Part shown: positions 1 to 9,725 of the stretch, piece after piece
Layout: each line of letters opens with the position of its first letter
Position numbering within the stretch: position 1 is the first letter of the stretch
DNA from: Oscheius sp. JU75
Taxonomy: Eukaryota; Nematoda; Chromadorea; Rhabditida; Rhabditidae
Direction: 5' to 3'
Length of the DNA: 64,000 bases
Assembly (NCBI GenBank): GCA_037178855.1
Contig: JASJZC010000001.1
Span: forward strand, 930,001-994,000
The notes under the pieces: generated by a model
Seen by the model: only the letters and a program-made list of their open reading frames with translations
The model's database searches: none
Told to the model about the DNA's origin: nothing
Translations under genes and position numbers: made by a program

Positions 1-2
1 TA

Positions 3-743
3 AACGGAGCCTCTTTTCTCCGAGTAGACGAAAAGTTGACCTATATGCCTTTGCCAACTGACCCCACAAAGTGAGTCCTTTTCATACATTTTTTGCTCAA
101 AAACCGCATTTCAGAACAATCCTGAAACAAGAGGCCATGGTCTCCGTCACCTTGCCAGCTTTCGGCGACTACTGCGAGAAGACCTTCCTCAGTGTGTATT
201 CTTCCAATGCGGCAAAGGTTCGTGGACTTTTTTTAAAGGATTTTGGCAAAGTTGGGAAGGAATGAGGCAAATAAGCGGTAGGAAAGATCAGATGGTTTCT
301 GAAAACTTTTGAAGCGAGAATATGAGCAAAAGATTCATGCCAAACCCGGTTTTGTCTAACAAAAACTCATTTTCTCTGAAAAAAAGAGGTTGTTTGGAAT
401 CAAAACCTCCCCTTTTTGTGGATATTTTCATCTCAGGGATTCGAACCCGTGACTTGAAGGTTGCCAGGCGAGTATTTTACCACTGCACCACACGCAAAAT
501 CATAAAAAATGACATACTCCGCTCTCAGATTACGGATCAAACGGCGGATGTTGCGATCGATCCTCGGGCTGGAAACATCCCTTTTTACCTTGTCGGAACC
601 GTCGTTTTCAGGGTCGCGTCGGCGTGGAATGGGTAATCGACCATCTGAAGAAGGAATGGCGCGACCTGTCGGACAAGGTCTCCTCCGGAGTGCACGAAAT
701 GGAGGAGAAGCTGCGTCACGCGTGGCAAGATCAGACCAGATAG
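3..743 (+). CDS. 3' end of an unrecognised gene (5' end outside window)
   Basis: Three exons join in one open frame: <3-70, 115-217 and 612-743, ending in TAG. Donors are GTGAGT and GTTCGT; acceptors are TTTCAG and TTTTCAG. The frame is open to the window edge, so the gene starts upstream. The visible C-terminus is about 100 residues. Its last exon is highly charged (VIDHLKKEWRDL, then EMEEKLRHAW) and looks like an amphipathic helix or short coiled coil. I do not recognise the family. The last intron (218-611) holds a tRNA-like repeat on the opposite strand. Base use matches the other genes here. Confidence 0.55.
427..495 (-). repeat. tRNA-Gly-like degenerate element
   Basis: On the minus strand the segment resembles a tRNA: an A-box-like TGGTGCAGTGGTAAAA, then CTCGCCTGGCAACC, then a good B box GGGTTCGAATCCC. 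The acceptor and anticodon stems do not pair properly, so a working tRNA is unlikely. Three further decayed copies at 1087-1146, 4229-4305 and 4420-4494 share the order of motifs, which points to a tRNA-derived retroelement (SINE) rather than a single pseudogene. Confidence 0.6.
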
Positions 744-1535
744 CCCTGTGACGATTTTCTTCCGCCATTTTTTGCCGTCTTTCCGTCCCTTTCTTCTTCA
801 TAGACAATCCCCAACTTTTTCAGCTTTTACATCTTTGAGACGGGTCTCCCCTCGTTTTTTCCTTGTTCAGGTCCTTTTGATAGAGTTTACTGCCCTCCCG
901 GTGTCGCTGTCTCTAGTTCTCATATCCTTCTCGTCACACAGCCAAATAGAGTAATTTTTATTAAATTAAAGACTTATAAAACTTGATTTTTTTTTTAAAG
1001 ATATGACATAAGTGGCAGCATGGCAGCCTCCCACGTCACGGCCAGACTCAATAAATTTTGTTTTTGGAGCCATTTTTGTAGATTTTTTCCCATCGAAGAT
1101 TCGAAATTGTGAGCTGAAGTTCGCCAAGCAAGAACTCTAGTCTGTTTCAAACGTCCAGCGGTACTTACGAATTTTTTAAAGGGTCTCGCGAGGGACTACA
1201 GTAACCCAGACTCAAACAATCTGTTTTTTGCGTATTTGAGGCTATTTTTTCAATTCTTTGACATTCTTATTGGATTTGGGGACACAGAAAACCTAAGCCC
1301 ACCTATTCAGACAAATTTCAGCGTATTTATGCAAGTTTTTTTTTCTCCAATTTGTTGTCAAGCACAGCTCTGGATTGAAACCAACTGCGCTATGCGGAAT
1401 TTATTCAGATAACTGCTGGGGAACTTTAATCAACTAGCTTACATGACTTCCTTGGACGGACTGATAACACTGTCAGTGTTGTAGCGTACACTTGTGATGC
1501 TCTTGTATATATGTACATCTCGTCATGAGCCATGT
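744..1535. other. intergenic stretch with one decayed tRNA-like copy
   Basis: No convincing exon. The 3' flank of the first gene is AT-rich, with ATTAAATTAAAG near 960-970 as the only weak poly(A)-like signal. At 1087-1146, minus strand, a very decayed copy of the tRNA-Gly-like element can be read from its TTCGAA box and GCTTGGCGAAC segment. Confidence 0.5.
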
Positions 1536-1815
1536 TCAAAATGTGAAAAAAGAGGCAAAGAGAGCAAATATGGGCACGGAAGAACAGATGTAGTCTGCTT
1601 TCTCTAGGATACTGAAAAAGCAAGTCTACAGTCAAGAAAGAACACGTGGTTGTAGATGACGACGAAAAAGCCCAGTCCGACAAAGTTAGTGCCCATAAAA
1701 TCTGTTTGGACAGTCTGACTCACCTGATGGAGCAGTGCTCGTCGGAATCTTTAGAGACACCGCTGTGCTCCCTTGTACACGTGAAAGACAGCTTGTAGAC
1801 CAGGAAAAGTAATGG
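1536..1815 (-). CDS. possible last two exons of a small surface protein
   Basis: A two-exon reading is possible: an exon ending at 1724 before GTGAGT, and an exon 1611-1536 after TTTTTCAG, ending in TGA. The joined frame is Cys-containing (ACG TGT ... CAC TGC) and ends in a hydrophobic tail, SSVPIFALFASFFTF, stopping directly after it. Such a tail can be a GPI-anchor signal. The upstream exon limit near 1815 is a guess and no start codon was found. No homology is recognised. It could be chance. Confidence 0.25.
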
Positions 1816-2210
1816 CTACGTAGATTGGAACATACTTTTTTGCATCGAAGGACGGACTTCTAGTTGGTTTGAGATGAAGACAGCATTATGAAGTTCCTCC
1901 TGCTCAGGCTGCTCATTTTGCAGGGTTTTGACCAGAATCCAAATTATCGTTGGTCGACAGCACACATGGTGGGAATGGAGAGAGACTTCTGATTAGGTAA
2001 GCTTCATATCGGCTGTTTCACAACGTCGGTAATGCAGGCGGGCTGGGTAGAACTATGACTAATGGCTGAATCATATCTTACCCACTACTTACAGATACCA
2101 CTCCTTTTCCATGTTTGACTAGCTCTTCTGACTCAGCTTCTCCAATGTTATCTTTTGATTTGTGTTACAAACGCCCTTTACGAATTTTAAAAGTAAGATG
2201 ATTTCTTGCC

Positions 2211-2643
2211 AGATCTTTCTCGATCGCGCCAGACAGCTTCAAAACTGTCCTGCGGGATACCAATGAGCTCATGTCCAATAAATTCTCTGGTTCTCCCTCC
2301 ATTCTCCCAATCGAGACAAAGTTTCATCTCCTCTTCTGGTTCCTGGCAAGTTTTCTCCAAGCATGTAAACGCTAAAAGTTACAGTGGTATCTGCCTATTA
2401 CTCTCCCTTTGCCTACCATGCGTCTAATCAGAAAGAGGCTATCGAGTGCAGATCCAAGGCTACAAGCTCTTCAAAGATCGCGACTCATGACCGAATGTTT
2501 TTTGTTCTGTCCGAAAACCGAAGCATTTCTTACAACGCACAAATACCTAACTCCTCATTTATAGGCAGAGGGCGCCTGTGTAGCCAGATATGTTGCTAAC
2601 CAGACGGACTATCAGATTGTCGAAGTCCATGGAGACCTAAGCT
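2211..2643 (+). other. possible exons of an unrecognised gene
   Basis: Several short open segments follow good acceptors (TTGCCAG at 2211, AATCAG at 2431, TTATAG at 2564), including a final segment 2565-2643 that reads AEGACVARYVANQTDY and ends in TGA. I could not find donors that join them in one phase, and an ATG with a leucine-rich leader at 1888 is not clearly linked. Recorded only as a region worth a transcript check. Confidence 0.15.
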
Positions 2644-2722
2644 GAAGAACTTTTGAGAAGATAAAATCACGATTAAGTAAATTTTGAGGAATGAAAAGGA
2701 GAGAGAAAACAGAAACAGAACT

Positions 2723-3031
2723 TTATTCCTCTTCAACCAGACCGTAATCGAACAAGATCTTCTCGTTAAAATTGCATCTCGGTGTCAGGCCCTTACATCT
2801 GGAGTCGTACAGCACATCTCCCTTGTCTGTGTGCTCTTCACAGCAGCGTTGAATGTCCTGATTCGTGTAGATCTTAAAGTAGCGGTACTTGCAGAAATGT
2901 TCACAGGATTTGGGTTGCTTGTAGTGATAGCAGGAGCCTGGAAGCTGAGCGGTCAGAGAGACAGAGAGACAGAGAGACAATAGCCCACCGTTCAGTACAA
3001 TCAGCAGAAGGAGGAATGCTAAACGCCACAT
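2723..3031 (-). CDS. small cysteine-rich secreted protein
   Basis: The product begins with a short hydrophobic leader (MWRLAFLLLLIVLNG). The mature part has seven cysteines, including an adjacent pair: SCYHYKQPKSC, EHFCKYRY, QRCCEEH, SRC, PRCNF. The best model is exons 3031-2989 and 2937-2723, with a 51-bp intron holding GTCTCT-type repeats and TTCCAG at its end. Without splicing the frame also stays open, which would insert a Leu/Ser stretch after the leader. It ends LVEEE and a stop. The cysteine spacing suggests a disulphide-rich extracellular peptide of about 85 residues. I do not recognise the family. Confidence 0.6.
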   Translation of the reverse strand: MWRLAFLLLLIVLNGGLLSLCLSVSLTAQLPGSCYHYKQPKSCEHFCKYRYFKIYTNQDIQRCCEEHTDKGDVLYDSRCKGLTPRCNFNEKILFDYGLVEEE

Positions 3032-3728
3032 GCTGTGACTGCAGACACGTGATTGTTTCCTTGGTAGCGTCGTGAGGAGGTGTGGAAAACAAATTTGGTA
3101 TCTACAAATTAGCTAATCAGAGCACTATTCAGAGTGACATATGGTCAGCGATGAGAGAGGGAGTGGTCAAGAGTCGAAAGGGAGACAGAGAGTCAGTTAT
3201 CTAGAAATATTTGTCCAAATTTGTTTTTTTCTGTGCACAGATTCAATAGGAATAGAGCCCGCGAGTGACTTTGTGATCAAACAACATTGTTTCAAATCTA
3301 TAGTAATCCTCGCTTGCACGAGCAACAAGCCCGAAAAGCTCTGATTCATATTCTTTCGAGCACGACTAAAAAATCTATTTTAAAATGTCCTCGCGTCTCT
3401 GTCTATCTGTCTGAAGCCAATATTGCCAATTAGTGCGCACTATTTTGAGCGCACAAAATTTAATTTAATTGTTTGCAAGTCAAGCCGAATTGAGTTAGTT
3501 CGGGAAGTAGCTGGGAAGACGTTGCTCCTGTCACGGTTCCTTGATTGGAGGGAATGCGGACAGGTTGAAGCGGGAGGAAAGGGTCACGACAGCTAGACAG
3601 AAGAAAGTAGAAATTGAGCAGTTTTCGAAGAATCGGATTATAGCTGTCATTGAGCCCCAAGTGGCGTTAGCATTACTTGTTAACAAAAAATTTAGTAAAA
3701 TAAAAAAAAAAACATAACAAAGAGAGCT
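3032..3728. other. intergenic, nothing recognised
   Basis: Flank of the small secreted gene and 3' flank of METTL17. Short open frames only, without splice support or recognisable motifs. A poly-A run lies at 3701-3712. Confidence 0.4.
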
Positions 3729-6700
3729 CTATTTCTCGACGGACGACTTCCCGTACTCGTAGAGGTCGAACATGCCCTCGGTGGCCTTGGTCTGCATTTC
3801 CAGAGGGAAAACTTCTCCGTCGCGACGACTCTTCACCGCCTGATACAGTTTCCCGGCTCGTTTGGACACGGTCATGCGCTGGATTCCGCGGAAAGCCGTA
3901 CAGACGTCACACGTCGCGTGGCCGCTCATCTTTCGGATCTGGAAAATCATAATTCATGGAGCTTTTCGTTATTTTTCAAGAGCTTTCTAACACAAAATGG
4001 AGCATTTTTGTTCCAGCTTAGCTACAGAACGCTTCATATGCTGACAGTTTCGAAGTCATTCTTGGGGTCCAGAGATGTTTTTATACGGGAATAACAAGGT
4101 CGAACCACTTGACACTGTACTCAGTGTCGAAAAAGTAGAATTTTCGCACTGTTGGGGTGAACACGAGAAGAAGAGAACAAGGCCCATCTTTTTGCAGTTG
4201 AATAATTATTTTTTGCTGCATAAAACATTACTTTTTCAAGTCAGGAACTCGACCCAGCGACCAAAAGATTGCCAGTCGAGGAGTTTATTATTCTGCCACT
4301 TACGCAAGACCTAACTTCGTGTGGGAATGAGTAAATCAAGCGCAAAAGAATAGAGAAGATACGCAGCATCGAGGGGATTTTTTTTTGTAGTTGGCCATTT
4401 CTTTTTTGCTGCATAAAACACTACTTTTTCAAGTCCTACTTTAAGGGCGACCTAAAGCTTGTCAGGCGAGCCACTTTACCACTGCATCATTTCTGGAAGA
4501 ACTTTAAAAGCATAAGTACGTGAAGGATTAGGTAAACTAAGCGTTCGAAAAAACAAAAACCGAGATAATTTGGACATATCAGGTACACGGACATGGTTCG
4601 CCTATGGTATTGGCGCTTCCTGCTCGATTTAGATAGACATGTTCTTGGAAGTCGTAACTTTTAGAAGAATCCAATTTGAAAGGAAAAACCAACCTTCAGC
4701 AACCTCCCAATCTGTTCTCCCGTCTGCCTCGCATCCTTTTCCAATATCACGAAGGAGAACTTGCCCGTCTCTGTCCCATCACTGCCTCTCGAATTCTTCT
4801 TGCCATCCGCCCGATGCGGCTTCCATCTCACGTGAAAAGAGCACGCTTCCCGACCTCTCAATGGACATCCGAGATCGTGAGGACACGGAGCTCTGACCGT
4901 GGCAGTGTCTACCAGAGTCGGTACTCGAAAATCGCTCGGCAGAGCCTCCTTAAGGAGGTCAAAACGTTCCGCATCTGAGAGATTTCGGCCATGGAGAAGG
5001 GATCTGATGCTGGGGGAGTCGAGGCCTCTTTTCTGAACATTACTTGGTGTTAGAAAATCGGAAAAAGGTACCTCGAGAAGGTGGAGAGCAGCGTCCTTGT
5101 CCACGGTGATCCCAGCCGTGAGCAGGTAGTCTCGTACGTCCAGAAGGGCTTCAAAACTGTCCTCGAGGGCCGATTCGACGAGAATGAGATATCTGGAACT
5201 GGGTGATTAGCAGGAAAACAGAGTAGGAAAGTTTTAGCTACCTAAAGCGCCATTATCTATCACGTGTCGTCGCCAAACTATGCTTTTCTGCATGGTTATG
5301 AGTCGCTGTCATTTACAGAAGCCCATAATCTGTTTAATAACCGGAGGCTACCACTGTATAAGTAGGGGGATATGGTAGTGGCCTAGTACTTTTAGGCAGA
5401 CCATTGTCTAGCCTGTCGCTCAAATAGTCTATCACGCTCTCCTTTTCCTTATATCTGTTTTTTGCTTATTTGGCAAAATCTCATGATATTTTGAGTTCCG
5501 CGCTCAAAATTTGCGCGGGAAATGAAAAATGATGATTGTGGTTCGAATATTATATATGAAAAACCTTCCGATTTGGTTTCCAGTTACATGAGTAGATAAA
5601 CAAGTTTTACCAACCAAGGAATTGGACCCAACCCCCTTTTGTTTTGTAATCAGAGTGCCAACCGACTGAGCTAAGAGAACAAAAGCAGCAGTGAATTTCC
5701 TCGGGATACTCGAACTTAGATATGAGACATATACATGGAGATAAGAGGCAATTACCTAAGGCTCTCTTTAAAAAATTAAACGGGATGAACCTACCTATTA
5801 GTCCTGGCCCAAAGCGCCTCCACCGTCTGCATTCGGGTCTCAAACGAGCCGAATTCCGAGAGGAATCGGTGTCCAATGACCAGATCGTAGGTCGTCTGAG
5901 CTGACGGCAATAGATGCCTCCGAAAATGGACTTTTTTGTCGAACAGCTGACCTTCCTCGTCCTTAATTATGTCGTCATTTATGTACAACAAAAAGCCACC
6001 AACCCTCATAATGTCCATGGCCATTTTGGTCATGTGATCGCTGGTCTCGACGAGACAGACTTCTTCGGCAGCTGGATAGTTTTCGCGCGTGGCCCAATAG
6101 CCAGCTCCACATCCACTGCCAAAGTCCAAAATTGAGCGCGGAAAAAAATCCGAAGGCAGCTCTTCGAGACAGCGGGCGATTTCGGCGTAGTTTTGGGAGA
6201 GTCTGAAAATGAAAGCGTAATAAAAGATTCTTGTGCTATAACTTTGAATTAACCCAGGTATTTTACACGTTTAGTGGCAAGGAACAGCAATTTGGAGTTC
6301 CCCCGGTTCCTCCGTATCTAAAGCACTTTTTTTTCATCTTATACAATGCAACAACCCTTTTATAGTTCCTTTCTTATGGTTTTCGATTTTCTCTCGCGGC
6401 ATTCTGCAGTGATTTTCATCTGGAAAGTTACGGAAATGGGTGCTGTTCTGACATACATGCTTAAGTTTTGCATTTGCCTCGTTTTGCGGCTACGCACAGA
6501 CGACTTCAGACAGACAGTCCCGTGAACAATTTAAAATAGATATCAAGCTTTCTCAGCAAACCAGGGCAAATAGCCCATAAAATGACCACAGAAACCTTAC
6601 CTGGCCAGAGCATAAGCCGCCGCGGCCTCTCTCGTCTCAAATTCCAACGGCTTCCAGTTATATCGAGTCTTCTTTAGCATCTTGTTGACCTTGTGACGGA

Positions 6701-7269
6701 GATCCATCTCCTGTGCTTCTTTCTAAATCCTTCTTCTAGGCAAAAACAAAAAAAAACCCACAACTTTGTTGTCCCCGAGGATATCATCGTATTCTGAACG
6801 GTCACTGCTCTTCATGAGGCTCTTCTTGATCTGTTCCCGGGCCTTTTTTACGACATCCGGAGCGGCGGGAAACCTTAAAAATATGTTTGAATTGTGTTTA
6901 AAAATGTGACCTCCTCTGTGATAATCGCTCATGTAGCTGGTCTGCCTCATGCTGTAGCTGCTTCGGACTCGTCTTGCAGTCGAAAAGAGCCTGTCGGAGT
7001 CCGGAAATGGCCTCCTCGGGCAGCTCGTACTCCCGTCTGAAGATTTTTAGACTACTTTTTGGAGAAAACAAGACATACTTAAATCTCCGTACTCTCTGAG
7101 ACTCCTTTTTCCTCAGCTGCACGATGGATCTGTCGCCGGAACGGATGTTGACACTCGTCACATGTGCAATCCCGTTCTCCTCGGTCTTGTTGAAGTCGGG
7201 CAGCGCTGCTGCTGCCGAGGATGAGGCATAGGCTCTTGAACAGGATGCTACCGCACGTAGTCGAAGCAT
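3729..7269 (-). CDS. METTL17: METTL17/Rsm22-type mitoribosomal small-subunit assembly factor
   Basis: Nine exons give 527 residues: 7269-7079, 7036-6911, 6873-6765, 6722-6601, 6202-6004, 5961-5795, 5192-5072, 5032-4694, 3938-3729; all phases agree. The N-terminus (MLRLRAVASCSRAYASSSAA) is basic and Ser/Ala-rich, fitting a mitochondrial presequence. A methyltransferase-like motif I, LDFGSGCGAG, lies at about residues 208-217. Near the C-terminus C395, C401 and C409 (CPHDLGCPLRGREAC), with C468 or C471 (TCDVC), match the cysteine pattern of the METTL17/Rsm22 iron-sulphur site. The protein associates with the mitochondrial small ribosomal subunit during assembly. The intron between exons 5 and 6 is only 42 bp. 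The last intron holds two tRNA-like repeats and the intron at 5193-5794 holds one. Family assignment is firm; exact ends of exons 4 and 8 rest on phase. Confidence 0.88.
4229..4305 (-). repeat. tRNA-Gly-like degenerate element
   Basis: Related to the 427-495 copy (AACTCGACCC box, GATTGCCAGTCGAGG). It shares a flank with the next copy: TTTGCTGCATAAAACA plus ACTTTTTCAAGTC precede both. It lies inside the last METTL17 intron. Confidence 0.5.
4420..4494 (-). repeat. tRNA-Gly-like degenerate element, second copy in the same intron
   Basis: Shares the upstream flank TTTTTTGCTGCATAAAACAC with the 4229 copy, and keeps CAGGCGAGCCACTTTACCACTGCA in pieces. The shared flank means the repeat unit is longer than a tRNA. 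Confidence 0.5.
5605..5676 (-). repeat. tRNA-like element, ACTACAAATC family
   Basis: Minus strand: TTAGCTCAGTCGGTTGGCAC (A box), then TCTGATTACAAAACAAAA, then TTGGGTCCAATTCC (B-box-like). The same order is seen on the + strand at 56056-56127 and 62922-62993. Stem pairing is poor. It lies in a METTL17 intron. Confidence 0.55.
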
Positions 7270-7722
7270 CTGAAAGCATTTTTATTGGTAAAAATTGGGA
7301 ATTTGGAGCAGAACGAGCTGAAATACTGCGAAAAGAACGAATGAAGATTTTGGAAAGGTACGCAATAATACGTCGCGTACAAAAATGTACGCAAGGCGGC
7401 TGTAAACTGAATTTTAAAATTTGTGGGGTATTTTTCTTCAAATCCTTTCCATCTTATCCGTTTTCACTTTTTTTCCTATGAAGCATTTACCACAAACCCA
7501 CTAAGAAAGTATTGAGACAAAAGAACAGAAGAGGGGTAAAATGATTTTGAGAGAGACCGAGTAAAGAGCTGACCCCATGTGAGTCATAAAGCGAGTCGAC
7601 GCCAGAGAAATGCTCTGTCTCTATGTCTCTCTATCTCTCTACCACTCTGTCTCTCTATCTCTATCTCTCTATATATCCCTGCCTCTCAGTCCCTCTGTCT
7701 CTCTCAGATAGTTTTTTCCAGA
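7270..7722. promoter_or_regulatory. bidirectional intergenic region between METTL17 and survivin
   Basis: 453 bp separate the METTL17 ATG (7269, minus) and the survivin ATG (7723, plus), so the promoters for both presumably lie here. A pyrimidine-rich GTCTCT stretch at 7616-7706 precedes the survivin acceptor TTTTTTCCAG at 7721, two bases before its ATG. That is the usual picture at a nematode trans-splice acceptor; no TATA box was seen. Confidence 0.45.
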
Positions 7723-9415
7723 ATGAACCTGAACGATCTCACCGGAAAGTTCTACAAGGGCAAGTCTTACGTCTTCGCCAGCAACCGTCTAGCCTCTTTC
7801 GGCAACTGGCCATATGACGCTGATGGGTCTTGCAGCGCCGTCAAGGTACACCTCACTTGAAGTTTCATCAGGAACGAATTGACAGGTAGCCGAGGCCGGT
7901 TTCATCAACACAACCACCAAGAAACAGTATCCCTGTGCGGCATGCGCCTTTTGCGAGGTGGAACTAGAATTCGAGGAGGACGACGATCCGTGGAGGGAGC
8001 ATGTGAAGCGAGGTGACAAGTGCGAGTTTGTTCAGTTGAACAAGCTTGACGAGAGAACATGGACCGTCAAGGACTACATGGAACTTTTGGGGGCTGCTCA
8101 TGTAAATGTGGTGGTGAGTTCGGAAGTATTCTCGCTTTGGTAGTATTATTGAGACCGGTGCAGTTCAGAGCCGCTAAATGCAGCATTTTAGTAGTCCCCC
8201 GAGTAGTCTTCGACGCTTTACCCTTCTACTAAAAGCACCCAATTTCTCTACTACTAAATCGCAATGATGTCTGTCCGTTCGTCCGTATCTCACCACGAGA
8301 AAAAAGCTGACAACTCATGACATTTCAAATATTAATTTGGCAAGTCAGCTTTGTGGGAAACCTGGGAGCTTGGACTATTCGAAAAGTGGTGATGCCGCCT
8401 ATTGTCAATGCTAAGTCAAGAATAAGGGACGCTGAAGCCGTCGTAGACGCCTGGCGTCAGGGTAGCTCGACTCTACCTGTCACGAACCTCAACGGGGCAT
8501 CCAGCCAAATTTGTTGGCAAAAACTTTTTTGAGCAATACAGCTCCTGGACAGAATAACTTGCTTGCTTTTGTTTTGTGGCCACGGACGGACTGATAGATA
8601 GACACCATTGCACTTTAGTAGTAGAGAGATAGTCTGTTTGCTCTGGAAGAGGCGAAACTTCAAAGCGCAAAATTATTTTGTCATCACTTGTCAGCTCTTA
8701 AATCGTGCTCACCGAGGTTAAGGAAACGGAAACCAGTGCCTTCTAGATACGGAGATAGGACACATCTGAATAAATATCTGATAGATTCTCTGCTCATCCG
8801 TTGGCTTACACTGCGATACGGTCCCTATTAAAATCTCTAACGGGTAGAATCCAATAGAATCTGAAGCATGATCTACCTTATTGAGAGTCGGCGGCTAGGG
8901 TGAGCACTCCTTGTGAAAGCTTAGAGTACTCAAGTGTTTTGCAGCCGAAAAAAGCCTGTCGAAGTCCGGAAATAAAAAATTAATTTGCTGAAAAGGAAGT
9001 CTCAGCGAATAAGGTAGGCCACGCATCAGGCTCGATTGTTTAACTTCCATCCCTTAGGAATCTTTGAAACCCGTACCGCAGTGCAGGCCAACAGAGAAAA
9101 TATTATGAAAACTAATTTAATTTGAGTTCCCGGTTTGATTTCGAATAAGTAGCACTGGCACCCTGATTCTCAACATTAGAGTTGGGAACCGGTCCGTGTT
9201 AAGCGCATTTTTTGGGGGAAGCTGAACTTTACGGGACATTTTGGTCCGCCAGGCGATACACTCTGAACCAAGAGCTTGTTTTAGCTCTACCAGTAACTTA
9301 ATTTTTTTTTTTTTGCAATTGACTATTTCAGGCCAAGACCTGCAATACGGATTACGAAAACTGCAAGCTAGCCAGTGGAGAAGTCAAGGCGCTCGTCGCA
9401 ACTCTGAAGAAGTAG
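7723..9415 (+). CDS. BIRC5: survivin-type single-BIR protein (BIR-1/BIRC5)
   Basis: Three exons, 7723-7845, 7886-8113 and 9332-9415, give 144 residues, the size of survivin. The N-terminal half is a BIR domain: GFINTTTKKQYPCAACAFC, then ELEFEEDDDPWREH, then GDKCEF. The zinc ligands fit C61, C64, H80 and C87. The C-terminal part (LASGEVKALVATLKK) is helical, as in survivin, where a long helix binds borealin and INCENP. The family acts in the chromosomal passenger complex at centromeres and the spindle midzone and is needed for chromosome segregation and cytokinesis. The ATG lies two bases after a CAG acceptor, suggesting trans-splicing. Intron 2 (1,218 bp) carries a MITE-like element. ATM follows 310 bp downstream on the same strand. 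Confidence 0.9.
8244..8632. mobile_element. MITE-like element with about 45-bp terminal inverted repeats
   Basis: The left end (CTCTACTACTAAATCGCAAT, then GATGTCTGTCCGTTCGTCCG) recurs inverted at the right end (8582-8632: TAGTAGTAGAGAGATAG preceded by CGGACGGACTG and CACCATTGCACT). No transposase frame lies between them. The left end and interior recur at 58093-58300, and a lone terminus at 45975-46013. It sits in survivin intron 2. Confidence 0.7.
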
Positions 9416-9725
9416 GAGAGTTCCTTTTTTCTTCTCGATCTCACCCAATCTCTCACTCACTGTACTTAGCTCCTTAGGGTCGTACCCTGCAACTGTCACC
9501 AATTCTTGTACCTACCTTCAGGGTAGTACCCCTGTATAATGTAACTACCATAAACTTTGTGCTTTCTTGACCATACCTGACAAGTAAAAGGCTTGACCAC
9601 TGTCACTGCTTCTGTCACTGGGAAGCGAGCTGCTTTTAACAATTAGTAAGGGGATCACCGCTTTCAAGCAGTTTTCTTTTTTTTTTTTGCAAACGGCACA
9701 ATTTTAAGATTTTCAACTTTTTAAA
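9416..9725 (+). other. short spacer between survivin and ATM
   Basis: 310 bp, same-strand neighbours. It contains a poly-T tract (9680-9690) shortly before the ATM start, and AATTTTAAG, a possible acceptor about 20 bases before the ATG. Spacing of this size is typical of nematode operons; see findings. Confidence 0.4.

Noticed and set aside
433-807. A 124-codon minus frame over the first gene
   Set aside because: It crosses the tRNA-like repeat and is antisense to the last exon of the + gene.
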